A DNA stretch of 64,000 nucleotides from Ottowia massiliensis (GTDB taxonomy: Bacteria; Pseudomonadota; Gammaproteobacteria; Burkholderiales; Burkholderiaceae_C), in assembly GCF_900240305.1 (NCBI RefSeq), contig NZ_LT964854.1:1426001-1490000 (forward strand). The letters are read 5' to 3'. The translations under genes and the position numbers were made by a program. Each line of letters opens with the position of its first letter. Positions within the stretch are counted from its first letter, which is position 1. Under the pieces are notes generated by a model. That model ran no database searches. It was not told where the DNA came from and saw only the letters and a list, made by a program, of their open reading frames with translations. Below are positions 42,422-51,774 of the stretch, piece after piece.

Positions 42422-44935
42422 TCAGGGCAGGGGCGTGAGCTGGGCCACCGCCAGGGCCAGCAGCTTCACGCCGTGGCGCTTGAATTCAATGCGGGCCTTG
42501 GCGTCGTCTGCCGTGCCCTGAATTTCAAGCACGGCGCCTTCGCCGAATTTGTTGTGAAACACTTGCATGCCCGCACGGATGGGCGCGCCTTCGCGCGTGT
42601 TGGCGGTGGCAGAGGGCAGGGCGGCGGCGCGGGCGGCGTCAGGCATGGGCCGCCAGGCGCGTTCGCCCAAACTGGCGTCCAAGCCTGCATTCGGGCCGGC
42701 ATTCAGGCCGAAGCGGCGGCCTGCGCTGCCGAAGGCTTCGTCTTCGGCCAGGCTGCGGCCCGGGTTTTTGGGCGTGAGCCACTTGAGCGCTTCATCGGGC
42801 ATTTCGTCCAGAAAGCGGCTGCGCACGTTGTAGCGGGTTTGCCCGTGGAGCATGCGCACTTGCGCGTGGCTGAGATACAGGCGCTGGCGCGCGCGGGTGA
42901 TGGCCACGTACATCAGGCGGCGCTCTTCTTCCAGCCCGTCGGGGCTGGCTTGCGCGTTGTCGTGCGGGAAGATGCCTTCTTCCAGGCCGGTGATGAACAC
43001 GGCCTCGAACTCCAGCCCCTTGCTGGCGTGCACGGTCATCAGCTGCACGGCGTCTTGTCCGGCCTGCGCCTGGTTGTCGCCCGCTTCCAGCGCGGCGTGG
43101 GTGAGAAAGGCGGCCAGCGGCGGCTCGCCCGCCGCCGGTTCGCTGGCGGGCGCGGCTTGCGCATTCATTTCCGCTGGCATTCCCGTTTCCATGCTTGCGT
43201 CCATCTGCGGCGCGGCAGGGGGCAGCGCCACGGCGTCGCGGCCAAAGCCTTCCTGCTGGGCGAAGGCCTGGGCGGCGCTGGCCAGCTCTTGCAGGTTTTC
43301 CAGGCGCTCCTGGCCGTCTTTTTCGGCGCGGTAGTGATCGGCCAGGCCGCTGCCTTCCACCACCAGTTCCACCACTTGATCGAGCGTTTGGCCCTGGGCC
43401 TGCTGGCGCAGCGTGGCAATCAGGCCGGTGAAGGCGGCCAGGTTCGCCCGGGCGCGGCCCGTCAGCGCGGGCACAGCCTGATGCAGCGGGGCATGCGCGG
43501 CGCGCGCGGCGTCTTGCAGCTGCTCCAGCGTGCGTGCGCCAATGCCGCGCGGCGGGAAATTGACCACGCGCAAAAAGCTCGTGTCGTCTGCCGGGTTGAG
43601 CAGCAGGCGCAGCCAGGCCAGCGCGTGCTTGATTTCGGCGCGCTCGAAAAAGCGCAGGCCGCCATACACGCGGTAGGGCACGCCCGCGTTGAACAGCTGC
43701 GACTCGATGGCGCGGCTTTGCGCGTTGCTGCGGTAGAGCACGGCGATTTGCTGGCGCGGCAGGCCGCCTTCGCGCACGAGATGGCGGATTTCGTCCACCA
43801 CCCATTCGGCCTCGGCAAAGTCGCTGGGCGCTTGCAGCACGCGCACCGGCTCGCCCGCGCCCAGCGCGGTGCGCAGGTTTTTGCCCAGGCGGCGCTGGTT
43901 GTGGCTGATGAGCAAATTGGCCGCGTGCAGGATGTGCCCGTGGCTGCGGTAGTTCTGCTCCAGCTTGATTTGATGGCGCACGCCGAACTCGCGCACGAAA
44001 TCGGCCATGTTGCCCACGCGCGCGCCGCGAAAGGCGTAGATGCTCTGGTCGTCATCGCCCACGGCCATGATGGCCCCGCCCGCGCGCTCTGGCGAAGGCT
44101 CGCCCGGGTGCTCGCTGCCTGCACGCGCGCTGCCCGCTTGCGGCACGCCCGCCAGCATCTTGATCCACGCGTATTGCAGCCGGTTGGTGTCCTGAAACTC
44201 GTCAATCAGGATGTGCGCAAAGCGCTGGCGGTAATGCCCGCGCAAATCGGCATGGTCGCGCAGCAGCTCGTAGCTGCGCAGCATCAGCTCGCCAAAGTCG
44301 GCCACGCCCTCGCGCTGGCACTGCTGCTCATACAGCTCGTACAGCTCCACCTTGCGGCGGCTGTCGCCGTCTTTCACCGGCACATCGGGCGGGCGCAAGC
44401 CCTCTTCCTTGCAGCCGTTGATGAACCATTGCAGCTGCCTGGCAGGCCAGCGCTCCTCATCCACGTTGAACTGCTTGCACAGGCGCTTGATGGCGGCCAG
44501 CTGATCCTGCACATCCAGCACCTGAAACGACTGCGGCAGCCCCGCCGCCTTCCAGTGCGTGCGCAAAAGCCGGTTGGCCAGCCCGTGAAACGTGCCCATC
44601 CACATGCCCCGCGCATTCAGCGGCAGCATGGCCGCCAGGCGCGCCTGCATCTCGCGCGCGGCCTTGTTGGTAAACGTCACGGCCAGCACGCCGCCGGGCG
44701 ACACCTGCCCCGTCTGCAACAGCCAGGCAATGCGCGTGGTCAGCACCCGCGTCTTGCCCGAACCGGCCCCGGCCAGAATGAGCGCGTGCTCCGCCGGCAG
44801 GGTGACAGCGGCGCGCTGCTCGGCATTCAGACCTTCCAGCAATGCGTGGGCCGCCTGCCCGCGCGCGGCGGCAAAAGCGGCGGGCGTGAGAGCGGCAAGG
44901 GCGGCGGGGGCTTCGGAATCCGGGGCGGCAGGCAT
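42422..44935 (-). CDS. uvrD: ATP-dependent DNA helicase, UvrD/PcrA type
   Basis: Superfamily 1A 3'-5' helicase for nucleotide excision and mismatch repair. It is 837 aa from ATG 44935 (MPAAPDSEAPAALAAL). Motifs in order: LNAEQRAAV (Q), LAGAGSGKTRVLT (I), VTFTNKAAREM (Ia), LIDEFQDTN (II), VGDDDQSIYAFRGA (III), LEQNYRSHGHIL (IV), MTVHASKGLEFEAVFITGLE (V) and EERRLMYVAITRAR (VI). Extra Ala/Pro/Gly-rich stretches lie after motif II and before motif V (QMDASMETGMPAEMN region), and the C-terminal KFGEGAVLEI resembles the UvrD Tudor-like tail. rep is a less likely alternative name. Confidence 0.94.
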   Translation of the reverse strand: MPAAPDSEAPAALAALTPAAFAAARGQAAHALLEGLNAEQRAAVTLPAEHALILAGAGSGKTRVLTTRIAWLLQTGQVSPGGVLAVTFTNKAAREMQARLAAMLPLNARGMWMGTFHGLANRLLRTHWKAAGLPQSFQVLDVQDQLAAIKRLCKQFNVDEERWPARQLQWFINGCKEEGLRPPDVPVKDGDSRRKVELYELYEQQCQREGVADFGELMLRSYELLRDHADLRGHYRQRFAHILIDEFQDTNRLQYAWIKMLAGVPQAGSARAGSEHPGEPSPERAGGAIMAVGDDDQSIYAFRGARVGNMADFVREFGVRHQIKLEQNYRSHGHILHAANLLISHNQRRLGKNLRTALGAGEPVRVLQAPSDFAEAEWVVDEIRHLVREGGLPRQQIAVLYRSNAQSRAIESQLFNAGVPYRVYGGLRFFERAEIKHALAWLRLLLNPADDTSFLRVVNFPPRGIGARTLEQLQDAARAAHAPLHQAVPALTGRARANLAAFTGLIATLRQQAQGQTLDQVVELVVEGSGLADHYRAEKDGQERLENLQELASAAQAFAQQEGFGRDAVALPPAAPQMDASMETGMPAEMNAQAAPASEPAAGEPPLAAFLTHAALEAGDNQAQAGQDAVQLMTVHASKGLEFEAVFITGLEEGIFPHDNAQASPDGLEEERRLMYVAITRARQRLYLSHAQVRMLHGQTRYNVRSRFLDEMPDEALKWLTPKNPGRSLAEDEAFGSAGRRFGLNAGPNAGLDASLGERAWRPMPDAARAAALPSATANTREGAPIRAGMQVFHNKFGEGAVLEIQGTADDAKARIEFKRHGVKLLALAVAQLTPLP

Positions 44936-45407
44936 GGGCGCGAATTGTAGAAATCGCCTTCTGGCAGGCGGGGGAAGAGACATGGCAAGCGGGCATGACT
45001 ACCGGTTCGGCCCCTGCCAGGCCCGAACGCCGGCTGAGACATGAAGCCAGGCTTGCCGGATGCCGCTCCCAAGGGCTGTTCACCGAGCCAGCCCATGAGA
45101 CAGGGAAGGCGGCCCGGGCGCTGGATTCGGGTGCGTCTGCGTCTCAAGCCCCGCCCAAGGCGGGCAGGAGCTTCTTTTAAATCAAAAAAAGGAGCTAATT
45201 CAAGGGCCGAAAAAACTGCCTTGCGCTGAATGCACTAGGACATAACGCTATTGATAAAGGAGCTAAATAACGCCCTGCAAGTGCCGCACGCTCCATGCTC
45301 AAACGGGTTCATGGGCGGCCTGCGCCTGGTTCATCGCGGCGCGCGGTCTCTGTCGGGCGGTTCTCGAGCGGGCGCCCAAGCCGTCTGGCTGCCGGAGCCT
45401 GGCAGGC
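44936..45407. other. Spacer between the helicase and SPOR genes
   Basis: 472 nt with one IE1 copy (45181-45272) and no convincing gene; open frames here are G+C-driven shadows. Confidence 0.6.
45181..45272 (-). repeat. IE1 dispersed element, copy J
   Basis: Reverse orientation: ATCAAAAAAAGGAGCTAATT, core TGCACTAGGACATAACGCTA and TTGATAAAGGAGCTAAATAA. Short stem CAAGG/CCTTG in the middle. Confidence 0.85.
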
Positions 45408-46292
45408 TCAGTCGCAAGGACGCAGCGGCTTGCCTGCCAGGGCTTGGCGCAGCGATGGCCGGGCCAGTTTTTCGCGCAGGGCGGCATCGGCTGCCGGCAG
45501 GCGCAGCAGGTAGGCCGGGGTGTCGCGCCGCTCGCGCACCACGCGCAGGCCGCTGATGCCCCGGCGGGCGAAATCGGCAACGGCGCGGTTAGCGCTGTCT
45601 TCGCTGGAAAAGCGGCCCAGCGACAGGCCCGGCTCCAGCGCCGCGCCGGGGCGGTCGGTGTCGATGCCCCGGGCGTTCAGTTCGCGGCGGCGCGCGGCGG
45701 CGGCTTCGGCGCTGGCGAGCTTGCCGGTATAGACCATCCAGCGGCTGGGCAATTGCACGGCGTGCAGCTGCCAAGAACCGGCGGGCAAGGCAGCGGCGGC
45801 GCGGCGCAAGGCGTCGGCCTGGGCTTCGGTGAAAGCGCCCGCTTGCAGGCAAACGGACGGCGGGGCCTTGGCGGCGGGAGCGGGCGGCGTTTCTGGCGCT
45901 GGCGCGCCGGGCGGCTCCGCAGCGGGCGCGGCATCAGCGGGGGCGACATCAGCGGGCGCATGCCCGGGCTGCGCTTCATCCGCTTCATCCGGCGCGGCGG
46001 GCGCATGCGAGGCTTGCGCGTCAGGGCCGCGGCTGGTTTCGGGCGCGGGGGCCGTTTGGCCGCCGCCTTCTGGCGCGGCTTCGGCTGGGGCGGCAGGCGC
46101 AGCGGGCGCGGCGCTGGCATTCGTGGGGGAAGCGCCATCCACACGCAGGGCTTCCGGTTTCCATTGCCCGGCCACGCGCTCCGGCTCGCCCTGGCGCTGG
46201 GGGCCAAAGCCAATGGGGCGCAGCCAGCCTTGCGCCCAGGCCAGCCAGACCAGGTTGGCAGCCAGCAGCAGGGCGACGATCCAGCGCAGCAT
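45408..46292 (-). CDS. SPOR-domain membrane protein
   Basis: 294 aa. N-terminal membrane anchor (MLRWIVALLLAANLVWLAWA), a long Ala/Pro/Glu-rich periplasmic linker (residues about 50-145), then a SPOR-like module (VCLQAGAFTEAQADALRRAA ... WMVYTGKLASAEAAAARRRE ... GLSLGRFSSEDSANRAVADF). SPOR domains bind denuded peptidoglycan at division sites. It lies 4 nt behind birA, so co-transcribed. The Ala/Pro linker is encoded by imperfect GC-rich repeats. Confidence 0.82.
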   Translation of the reverse strand: MLRWIVALLLAANLVWLAWAQGWLRPIGFGPQRQGEPERVAGQWKPEALRVDGASPTNASAAPAAPAAPAEAAPEGGGQTAPAPETSRGPDAQASHAPAAPDEADEAQPGHAPADVAPADAAPAAEPPGAPAPETPPAPAAKAPPSVCLQAGAFTEAQADALRRAAAALPAGSWQLHAVQLPSRWMVYTGKLASAEAAAARRRELNARGIDTDRPGAALEPGLSLGRFSSEDSANRAVADFARRGISGLRVVRERRDTPAYLLRLPAADAALREKLARPSLRQALAGKPLRPCD

Positions 46293-46296
46293 GGCT

Positions 46297-47145
46297 TCAG
46301 GCCCCCGTGGTCAGCCGCACGCTGATTTCGCCGCTGGTGATGCGCTGCACGCCCGCTGCCGTGCGCACGCGCAGGGCGCCCGTGGCGTCCACGCCTTCGG
46401 CCTGGCCTTGCGTGCCGTCAGACAGGCGCACGGTCCGGCCCGCCAGCGCGTCGCGCGCCGCAAAGCGCGCCTCAAAGGGCGCAAAGCCCACGTGGGCGAA
46501 GGCTTGCACGGCGCGCACCAGCGGCAGCGCCACGCGCTCCAGCGCAGCCGGGGCGGTGATGCCGGGCAGAAGCGATTGCAGCCAGGCAGGCGGCACGCCG
46601 CTGACGGCGGGCGCGTCCGGCGCATCCGGCGCATCCGGCTCGTGAGTCAGGGCCTGCAAGACTTGCTGCGCAGGCGTGATGTTCAGGCCGATGCCGATGA
46701 CCACATAGCGCCCGGCCCCGCCCGCGTCGGCTCCGCCCGGCAGCGCGGTGGTTTCGATGAGGATGCCGCCCAGCTTGCGGCCTTGCTGCCACAAGTCATT
46801 GGGCCACTTCAGCGCAATGCCTTCGTGCAGGCTTTCGGCCACGGCCAGCCCGGCAGCCAGCGACAGGCCCTGCCAGTCGGCCGGATTGAGCGCCAGCCCC
46901 AGCGAGAAGGTGAGCGAGGCCTGGCCGCTGCTGCGCCAGCCGCGCCCCAAGCGGCCGTGGCCCGCCGTTTGCTCTTCGGCCACCAGCAGCGTGGGCGCGG
47001 CCAGGCCGGCGCGCGCGCGGCGCATGAGTTCGCTGCTGGTGGAGTCGATTTGCGGCAGCACTTCAACCGTGAAGCCGGGCAGGATGGGGTCGATGGCCTG
47101 CCACAAGGCTTCGGCAGGCCAGCGCAAGGGGCTGATGGCAGTCAT
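46297..47145 (-). CDS. birA: Biotin-[acetyl-CoA-carboxylase] ligase
   Basis: Attaches biotin to the carrier protein of acetyl-CoA carboxylase. It is 282 aa from ATG 47145 (MTAISPLRWPAEALW). Motifs: IDSTSSELMRRA, the biotinyl-AMP loop AGHGRLGRGWRSS, KWPNDLW and GGILIET. It lacks the N-terminal helix-turn-helix of E. coli BirA, so it is a ligase only. A run of DAPDAPDAPA is encoded by a short tandem repeat. It is divergent from topB. Confidence 0.94.
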   Translation of the reverse strand: MTAISPLRWPAEALWQAIDPILPGFTVEVLPQIDSTSSELMRRARAGLAAPTLLVAEEQTAGHGRLGRGWRSSGQASLTFSLGLALNPADWQGLSLAAGLAVAESLHEGIALKWPNDLWQQGRKLGGILIETTALPGGADAGGAGRYVVIGIGLNITPAQQVLQALTHEPDAPDAPDAPAVSGVPPAWLQSLLPGITAPAALERVALPLVRAVQAFAHVGFAPFEARFAARDALAGRTVRLSDGTQGQAEGVDATGALRVRTAAGVQRITSGEISVRLTTGA

Positions 47146-47294
47146 GCGCGCAGAGGAAAACGGGATGGAGAAAAAAGAGAGCGGGGCAGGAAGGGCGCCC
47201 GTCACAGCCCGCGCGGGCGGCGGGGCGTTTTTTGCTATCTTGAACTCATGTGCGCGCGAGGGCGTGCGCACGCGAAGCAACGGATTGTAAAAGC

Positions 47295-50225
47295 ATGAAA
47301 ACCCTGGTCATTGCCGAAAAGCCCTCTGTGGCGCAAGACATCGTGCGGGCGCTTGCGCCCGTGGCGGGCCGCTTCGACAAGCACGAAGACCATTTTGAAA
47401 ACGAGCAGTACGTGGTCACGAGCGCCGTGGGCCACTTGCTGGAAATCCAGGCGCCGGAAGAATTTGATGTCAAGCGCGGCAAATGGAGCTTCGCGCACCT
47501 GCCGGTGATTCCGCCGCACTTTGACCTCAAGCCCGTGGAAAAGACCAAATCGCGCCTGGCCGCCGTGGTGAAACAGGCGCGCCGCAAGGACGTGGGCCGC
47601 CTGGTGAACGCCTGCGACGCGGGGCGCGAGGGCGAACTCATCTTCCGCCTGATTGCGCAATATGCGTTTGACGGCAAGCACGCGCCCAAGCCCGTGGAGC
47701 GGCTGTGGCTGCAAAGCATGACGCCGCAGGCCATACGCGAGGGCTTTGGCCGCCTGCGCAGCGACGCGCAGATGCAGGGCCTGGCCGATGCCGCCCGCAG
47801 CCGCAGCGAGGCCGACTGGCTGGTGGGCATCAACGGCACGCGCGCCATGACGGCCTTCAACTCGCAAGGCGGCGGCTTTTTCCTCACCACCGTGGGCCGC
47901 GTGCAAACGCCCACGCTGGCCATCGTGGTCGATCGCGAGGAGCAAATCCGCAAGCACGTGCCGCGCGACTACTGGGAAGTGCACGCCACTTTTCTGGCGC
48001 AGGCGGGCAGCTACCCGGGCCGCTGGTTTGACCCCGACTGGAAAAAAGACCCGCAAGACGCCGAAAAGCGCCCCGAGCGCCTCTGGAGCGCCGACGAAGC
48101 CGCCCGCATTGCCGCCGCCGTGCGCGGGCAGGCGTGCAGCGTGCGCGAAGAAAGCAAGCCCAGCACGCAAGCCAGCCCGCTGCTGTTTGACCTGACTTCG
48201 CTTCAGCGCGAGGCCAACGGGCGCTTCGGCTTTTCAGCCAAAACCACGCTGGCGCTGGCGCAGTCGCTTTATGAAAAGCACAAGGCGCTCACCTACCCCC
48301 GCACCGACTCGCGCTGGCTGCCCGAAGACTATCTGCCCGTGGCCCGCCAGACTTTCGAGATGCTCGCCGCCAGCGCCATGCCCCACCTGGCCGGGCACGC
48401 GCAAACGGCGCTGGCGCAAGGCTGGGTGCGCGCCAGCAAGCGCATTTTTGACAACGCGAAGGTGAGCGACCACTTCGCCATCATCCCCACGCTGCAAGCG
48501 CCCGGCGCGCTCTCGGAAGCGGAGCAAAAGCTCTACGACCTGGTGGCGCGCCGCTTCATGGCGGTGTTCTTCCCCAGCGCCGAATACCTCATCACCACGC
48601 GCATCACCACCGCCACGCACGCGGGCGCGCATCACCACTTCCGCAGCGACGGCAAAGTGCTCGTCAAGCCCGGCTGGCTGGCCATCTACGGCAAAGAGGC
48701 CGAAGCCGAAAGCCAGGCAGCAGGCCAAAAAGGCGAAGCCGCCGCCAAATCGCTCGTGCCCGTGGCCGCTGGCGAGATGGTGCGCAATGAAGCCGTGGAC
48801 ATCCGCGCGCTGCAAACCCGCCCGCCCGCGCGCTACAGCGAAGCCACGCTGCTGGGCGCCATGGAAGGCGCGGGCAAGCTCATCGACGACGAAGAGCTGC
48901 GCGCCGCCATGCAGGAAAAAGGCCTGGGCACGCCCGCCACGCGCGCGGCCATCATCGAGGGCCTGCTCACCGAAAAATACATGCTGCGCGAAGGCCGCGA
49001 ACTCGTGCCCACCGCCAAGGCCACCCAGCTCATGACCCTGCTGCGCGGCCTGCAAGTGGAAGAACTCAGCCGCCCGCAGCTCACCGGCGAATGGGAAGCC
49101 AAGCTCGCCCGCATGGAGCGCGGCCAGCTCGCCCGCGCCGACTTCATGCGCGAAATCGCGGACATGACCGCCCGCATCGTCGCCAAAGCCAAGGAATTCA
49201 ACCGCGACAGCGTGCCCGGCGACTACGCCACGCTCACCGCCGCCTGCCCCAACTGCGGCGGCCAGATCAAGGAAAACTACCGCCGCTACGCCTGCACGGG
49301 CCAGGCCGCAGGCGGCCAAGCGGGCCAGGGCTGCGGCTTTTCCATCACCAAAACGCCCGCAGGCCGCACCCTGAGCGTGCCCGAGGCCGAGGCGCTGCTG
49401 GCCCAAAGGCGCATCGGCCCGCTCGAAGGCTTTCGCAGCAAGGCCGGCTGGCCCTTCACCGCCGAACTCACGCTGGCCGAAGACGCCGAAGCGCCCGGCC
49501 GCTACAAGCTGGAATTCGACTTTGGCGACAGCGCCCCTTCCGAAGAAACCCCCCAGGCCGCGCAAGAGCTGGCCGCCCAGCCCAGCCTGGGCCCCTGCCC
49601 GCGCTGCGGCAGCGCCGTCAAGCTGCTGGGCAAAAACTACGTGTGCGAAAAATCCGTGGCCACCAGCGCCGCCCCCGCCAGTTGCGACTTCAAAAGCGGC
49701 CAAACCATCCTTCAGCAGCCCATCAGCGCCGAGCAAATGGGCAAGCTGCTGCAAACGGGCAAAACCGACCTGCTCGACAAATTCATCAGCAACCGCACCC
49801 GCCGCCCCTTTGCCGCCCGCCTGGCCTGGAGCGCCGGCGATGGCAAGGTGATTTTTGAATTCGAGCCGCGCGAAGGCGCGCGCGCCCGCCCGGCCTACAG
49901 CCGCGCCGCGCCCGCCGCCAGCGCGGCAAAACCCGCTGCAAAAACAGCTGCCAAAACCACCACGAAAGCCGCCGCCGAAAAGAAAAAAACCCCGCGCGCC
50001 GGCAGCCTCCAGCCCAGCGCGGCGCTGGCCGCCGTCATCGGCCCCGGCCCCTTCGGGCGCGGCGAAGTCATGCAAAAACTCTGGGACTACATCAAGGCCC
50101 ACAACCTGCAAGACCCCCAAGACAAGCGCACCCTCATCGCCGACGAAAAGCTGCGCCCCCTGTTTGAAGCCGACCGCATCGGCATGTTCAAGCTCGCGGG
50201 CATCGCGGGCAAGCACTTGTCCTGA
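47295..50225 (+). CDS. topB: DNA topoisomerase III with C-terminal SWIB domain
   Basis: Type IA topoisomerase that decatenates DNA. It is 976 aa from ATG 47295 (MKTLVIAEKPSVAQDIVRAL). The Toprim domain has the start motif and NACDAGREGELIFRL; the catalytic tyrosine is about residue 334 in ALTYPRTDSRWLPEDY. The C-terminal region has two zinc-ribbon-like modules (CPNCGGQIK...YACTGQ and CPRCGSAVK...YVCEKS), a Lys/Ala-rich linker, and a final block LQPSAALAAVIG, LWDYIKAHNLQDPQDKRTLI, FKLAGIAGKHLS that matches the SWIB/MDM2 fold. SWIB fusions to topoisomerases are known in some bacteria (for example chlamydial TopA); here it is an elaborated TopB. Confidence 0.94.
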   Translation: MKTLVIAEKPSVAQDIVRALAPVAGRFDKHEDHFENEQYVVTSAVGHLLEIQAPEEFDVKRGKWSFAHLPVIPPHFDLKPVEKTKSRLAAVVKQARRKDVGRLVNACDAGREGELIFRLIAQYAFDGKHAPKPVERLWLQSMTPQAIREGFGRLRSDAQMQGLADAARSRSEADWLVGINGTRAMTAFNSQGGGFFLTTVGRVQTPTLAIVVDREEQIRKHVPRDYWEVHATFLAQAGSYPGRWFDPDWKKDPQDAEKRPERLWSADEAARIAAAVRGQACSVREESKPSTQASPLLFDLTSLQREANGRFGFSAKTTLALAQSLYEKHKALTYPRTDSRWLPEDYLPVARQTFEMLAASAMPHLAGHAQTALAQGWVRASKRIFDNAKVSDHFAIIPTLQAPGALSEAEQKLYDLVARRFMAVFFPSAEYLITTRITTATHAGAHHHFRSDGKVLVKPGWLAIYGKEAEAESQAAGQKGEAAAKSLVPVAAGEMVRNEAVDIRALQTRPPARYSEATLLGAMEGAGKLIDDEELRAAMQEKGLGTPATRAAIIEGLLTEKYMLREGRELVPTAKATQLMTLLRGLQVEELSRPQLTGEWEAKLARMERGQLARADFMREIADMTARIVAKAKEFNRDSVPGDYATLTAACPNCGGQIKENYRRYACTGQAAGGQAGQGCGFSITKTPAGRTLSVPEAEALLAQRRIGPLEGFRSKAGWPFTAELTLAEDAEAPGRYKLEFDFGDSAPSEETPQAAQELAAQPSLGPCPRCGSAVKLLGKNYVCEKSVATSAAPASCDFKSGQTILQQPISAEQMGKLLQTGKTDLLDKFISNRTRRPFAARLAWSAGDGKVIFEFEPREGARARPAYSRAAPAASAAKPAAKTAAKTTTKAAAEKKKTPRAGSLQPSAALAAVIGPGPFGRGEVMQKLWDYIKAHNLQDPQDKRTLIADEKLRPLFEADRIGMFKLAGIAGKHLS

Positions 50226-50290
50226 GCGCCTGCCCGCAATCTGGCCGTGGGCAGGCCCCCAGCCGCTGCACTGCTCCGAAAACCCTTAGT

Positions 50291-50378
50291 TTTTTGCTAT
50301 TTATCTAATAGCATCAGGTCTTACTGGAATGTGCGATGGCGGCGGTTTTTGAGGGCGTGAATTCGCTCTCAAAAATAA
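50291..50378 (+). repeat. IE1 dispersed element, copy K
   Basis: Diverged: left TTTTTGCTATTTATCTAATA, core GCATCAGGTCTTACTGGAAT, right end GTGAATTCGCTCTC. It lies between topB and ung. Confidence 0.7.
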
Positions 50379-50512
50379 AGCGGTCAGCGTGCCGCCCCGG
50401 ACTGGCGCGCCTCTGTGGCATGGCTTGGGCCTTGCCTGCGCGCGCAGGCGCAGTCTGAAGGGGGCTGAAGCCTAGACTCGCTGCCTTCTTCGCCACTTCA
50501 AGGAGTTTTGCC

Positions 50513-51256
50513 ATGCAGCCTGACCAGCTTTGCAGCGCAGACCCCGCCTGCTGGCCCGTGGCCGAGGGCTGGCGGGCCGCGACACAGGCGTTTTTCGCCA
50601 GCGCCGCCGGGCACAAGCTCTTGCGCTTTTTGCAGGCGCGCCTGGACGCGGGCGCAAGCATCTTTCCGCCCCAGCCGCTGCGCGCGCTGGAACTCACGCC
50701 GCCCGAGCGCGTGCGCGTCGTCATCCTCGGGCAAGACCCCTACCACGGGCGCGGGCAGGCCGAAGGGCTGGCCTTTTCAGTGCCCCCGGGCGTGCCCCTG
50801 CCGCCTTCGCTGCGCAACATCTTCAAGGAACTGGAGCGCGACCTGGGCGTGCCCGCGCCCGCCTTTCCGCGCCCCGGCGGCAGCCTGGCCGGCTGGGCGC
50901 GGCAAGGCGTGCTGCTGCTCAACACCTGCCTGACGGTGGAAGAAGGCCGCGCGGGCAGCCACGCCGGGCAAGGCTGGGAGCAGCTGACCGACGCGCTGAT
51001 CGCTCAGGTGGCCCGGGGCAGCCGCCCCATCGTGTTCATGCTTTGGGGCGCGCACGCGCAGTCCAAGCAGGCGCTGATTGCGGCCAACAGCGGCCCGAAT
51101 AGCGACCCCCATCACGGCCATCTGGTGCTGCTGGCCAATCACCCCTCGCCCCTGTCGGCCACGCGCGGGCCGCGCCCTTTCATCGGCTGCGGGCACTTTG
51201 GCGCGGCCCGCGCGTTCCGCGACCGGCAGGGCCTGGCGCTGCCGCCAGATTCATAA
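50513..51256 (+). CDS. ung: Uracil-DNA glycosylase
   Basis: Removes uracil from DNA in base excision repair. It is 247 aa from ATG 50513 (MQPDQLCSADPACWPVAEGW), with AAGGAG upstream. Family 1 motifs: catalytic water-activating GQDPYHGRGQAEGLAFSV and the loop HPSPLSATRG. A CCTAGACTC sequence at about 50470 resembles the -10 region seen before other genes. Confidence 0.96.
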   Translation: MQPDQLCSADPACWPVAEGWRAATQAFFASAAGHKLLRFLQARLDAGASIFPPQPLRALELTPPERVRVVILGQDPYHGRGQAEGLAFSVPPGVPLPPSLRNIFKELERDLGVPAPAFPRPGGSLAGWARQGVLLLNTCLTVEEGRAGSHAGQGWEQLTDALIAQVARGSRPIVFMLWGAHAQSKQALIAANSGPNSDPHHGHLVLLANHPSPLSATRGPRPFIGCGHFGAARAFRDRQGLALPPDS

Positions 51257-51774
51257 CGCAGTCATAACGCAGGCCCATCCAGGCGGGCATTGGAGCCCGT
51301 TCAGAGCGCGCGCGGCTTGACCCTCTTTCAAGCGCCAGGCATTGCGCTCCAGCGCTTCGAGAACCTGCCCGGCGCGCGCCTGCGCGGAAGCAGAAAAGCC
51401 GTGCGAAACAGGCAGGCTCCCAGATGGATACACGGAAATAAACGGTGTTTCTTGCTCCTGTAAGCATAGCTATGGGTCCTAGTGGAACCTGCGCGGAAGG
51501 CTGTTTTATGCCTGCTGAATTTGCTCCTGTTTTTGGTTCGGCTTGATGGGTGCTGCGCCGATCTGGCCGGGATCGGTGCGCTTTGGATTTCCGCTCTCTG
51601 AAAAAGGCCAAAGCGCCATCACCGCCAACGGCGGGCTTGGCGCGCCCATCGCATGTGCGGTGAGGTTTGGCCTCGCGCCGCAGGCTGGGCAAAGCCGCTT
51701 TGGCCCCCCGTTTTGGCGCCCGCGCTCCAAGCCCAAGAGCGGAGCCGCTGATGACGGCGCAAGCGCGCGCGGCT
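51257..51774. other. Spacer between ung and folP
   Basis: 518 nt between convergent genes, with IE1 copy L at 51449-51541. The remainder has only shadow frames. Confidence 0.6.
51449..51541 (+). repeat. IE1 dispersed element, copy L
   Basis: Left end TTTCTTGCTCCTGTAAGCAT, core GGGTCCTAGTGGAACCTGCG, right end GCTGAATTTGCTCCTG. Short stem AGGC (51498-51501) / GCCT (51510-51513). Confidence 0.85.
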
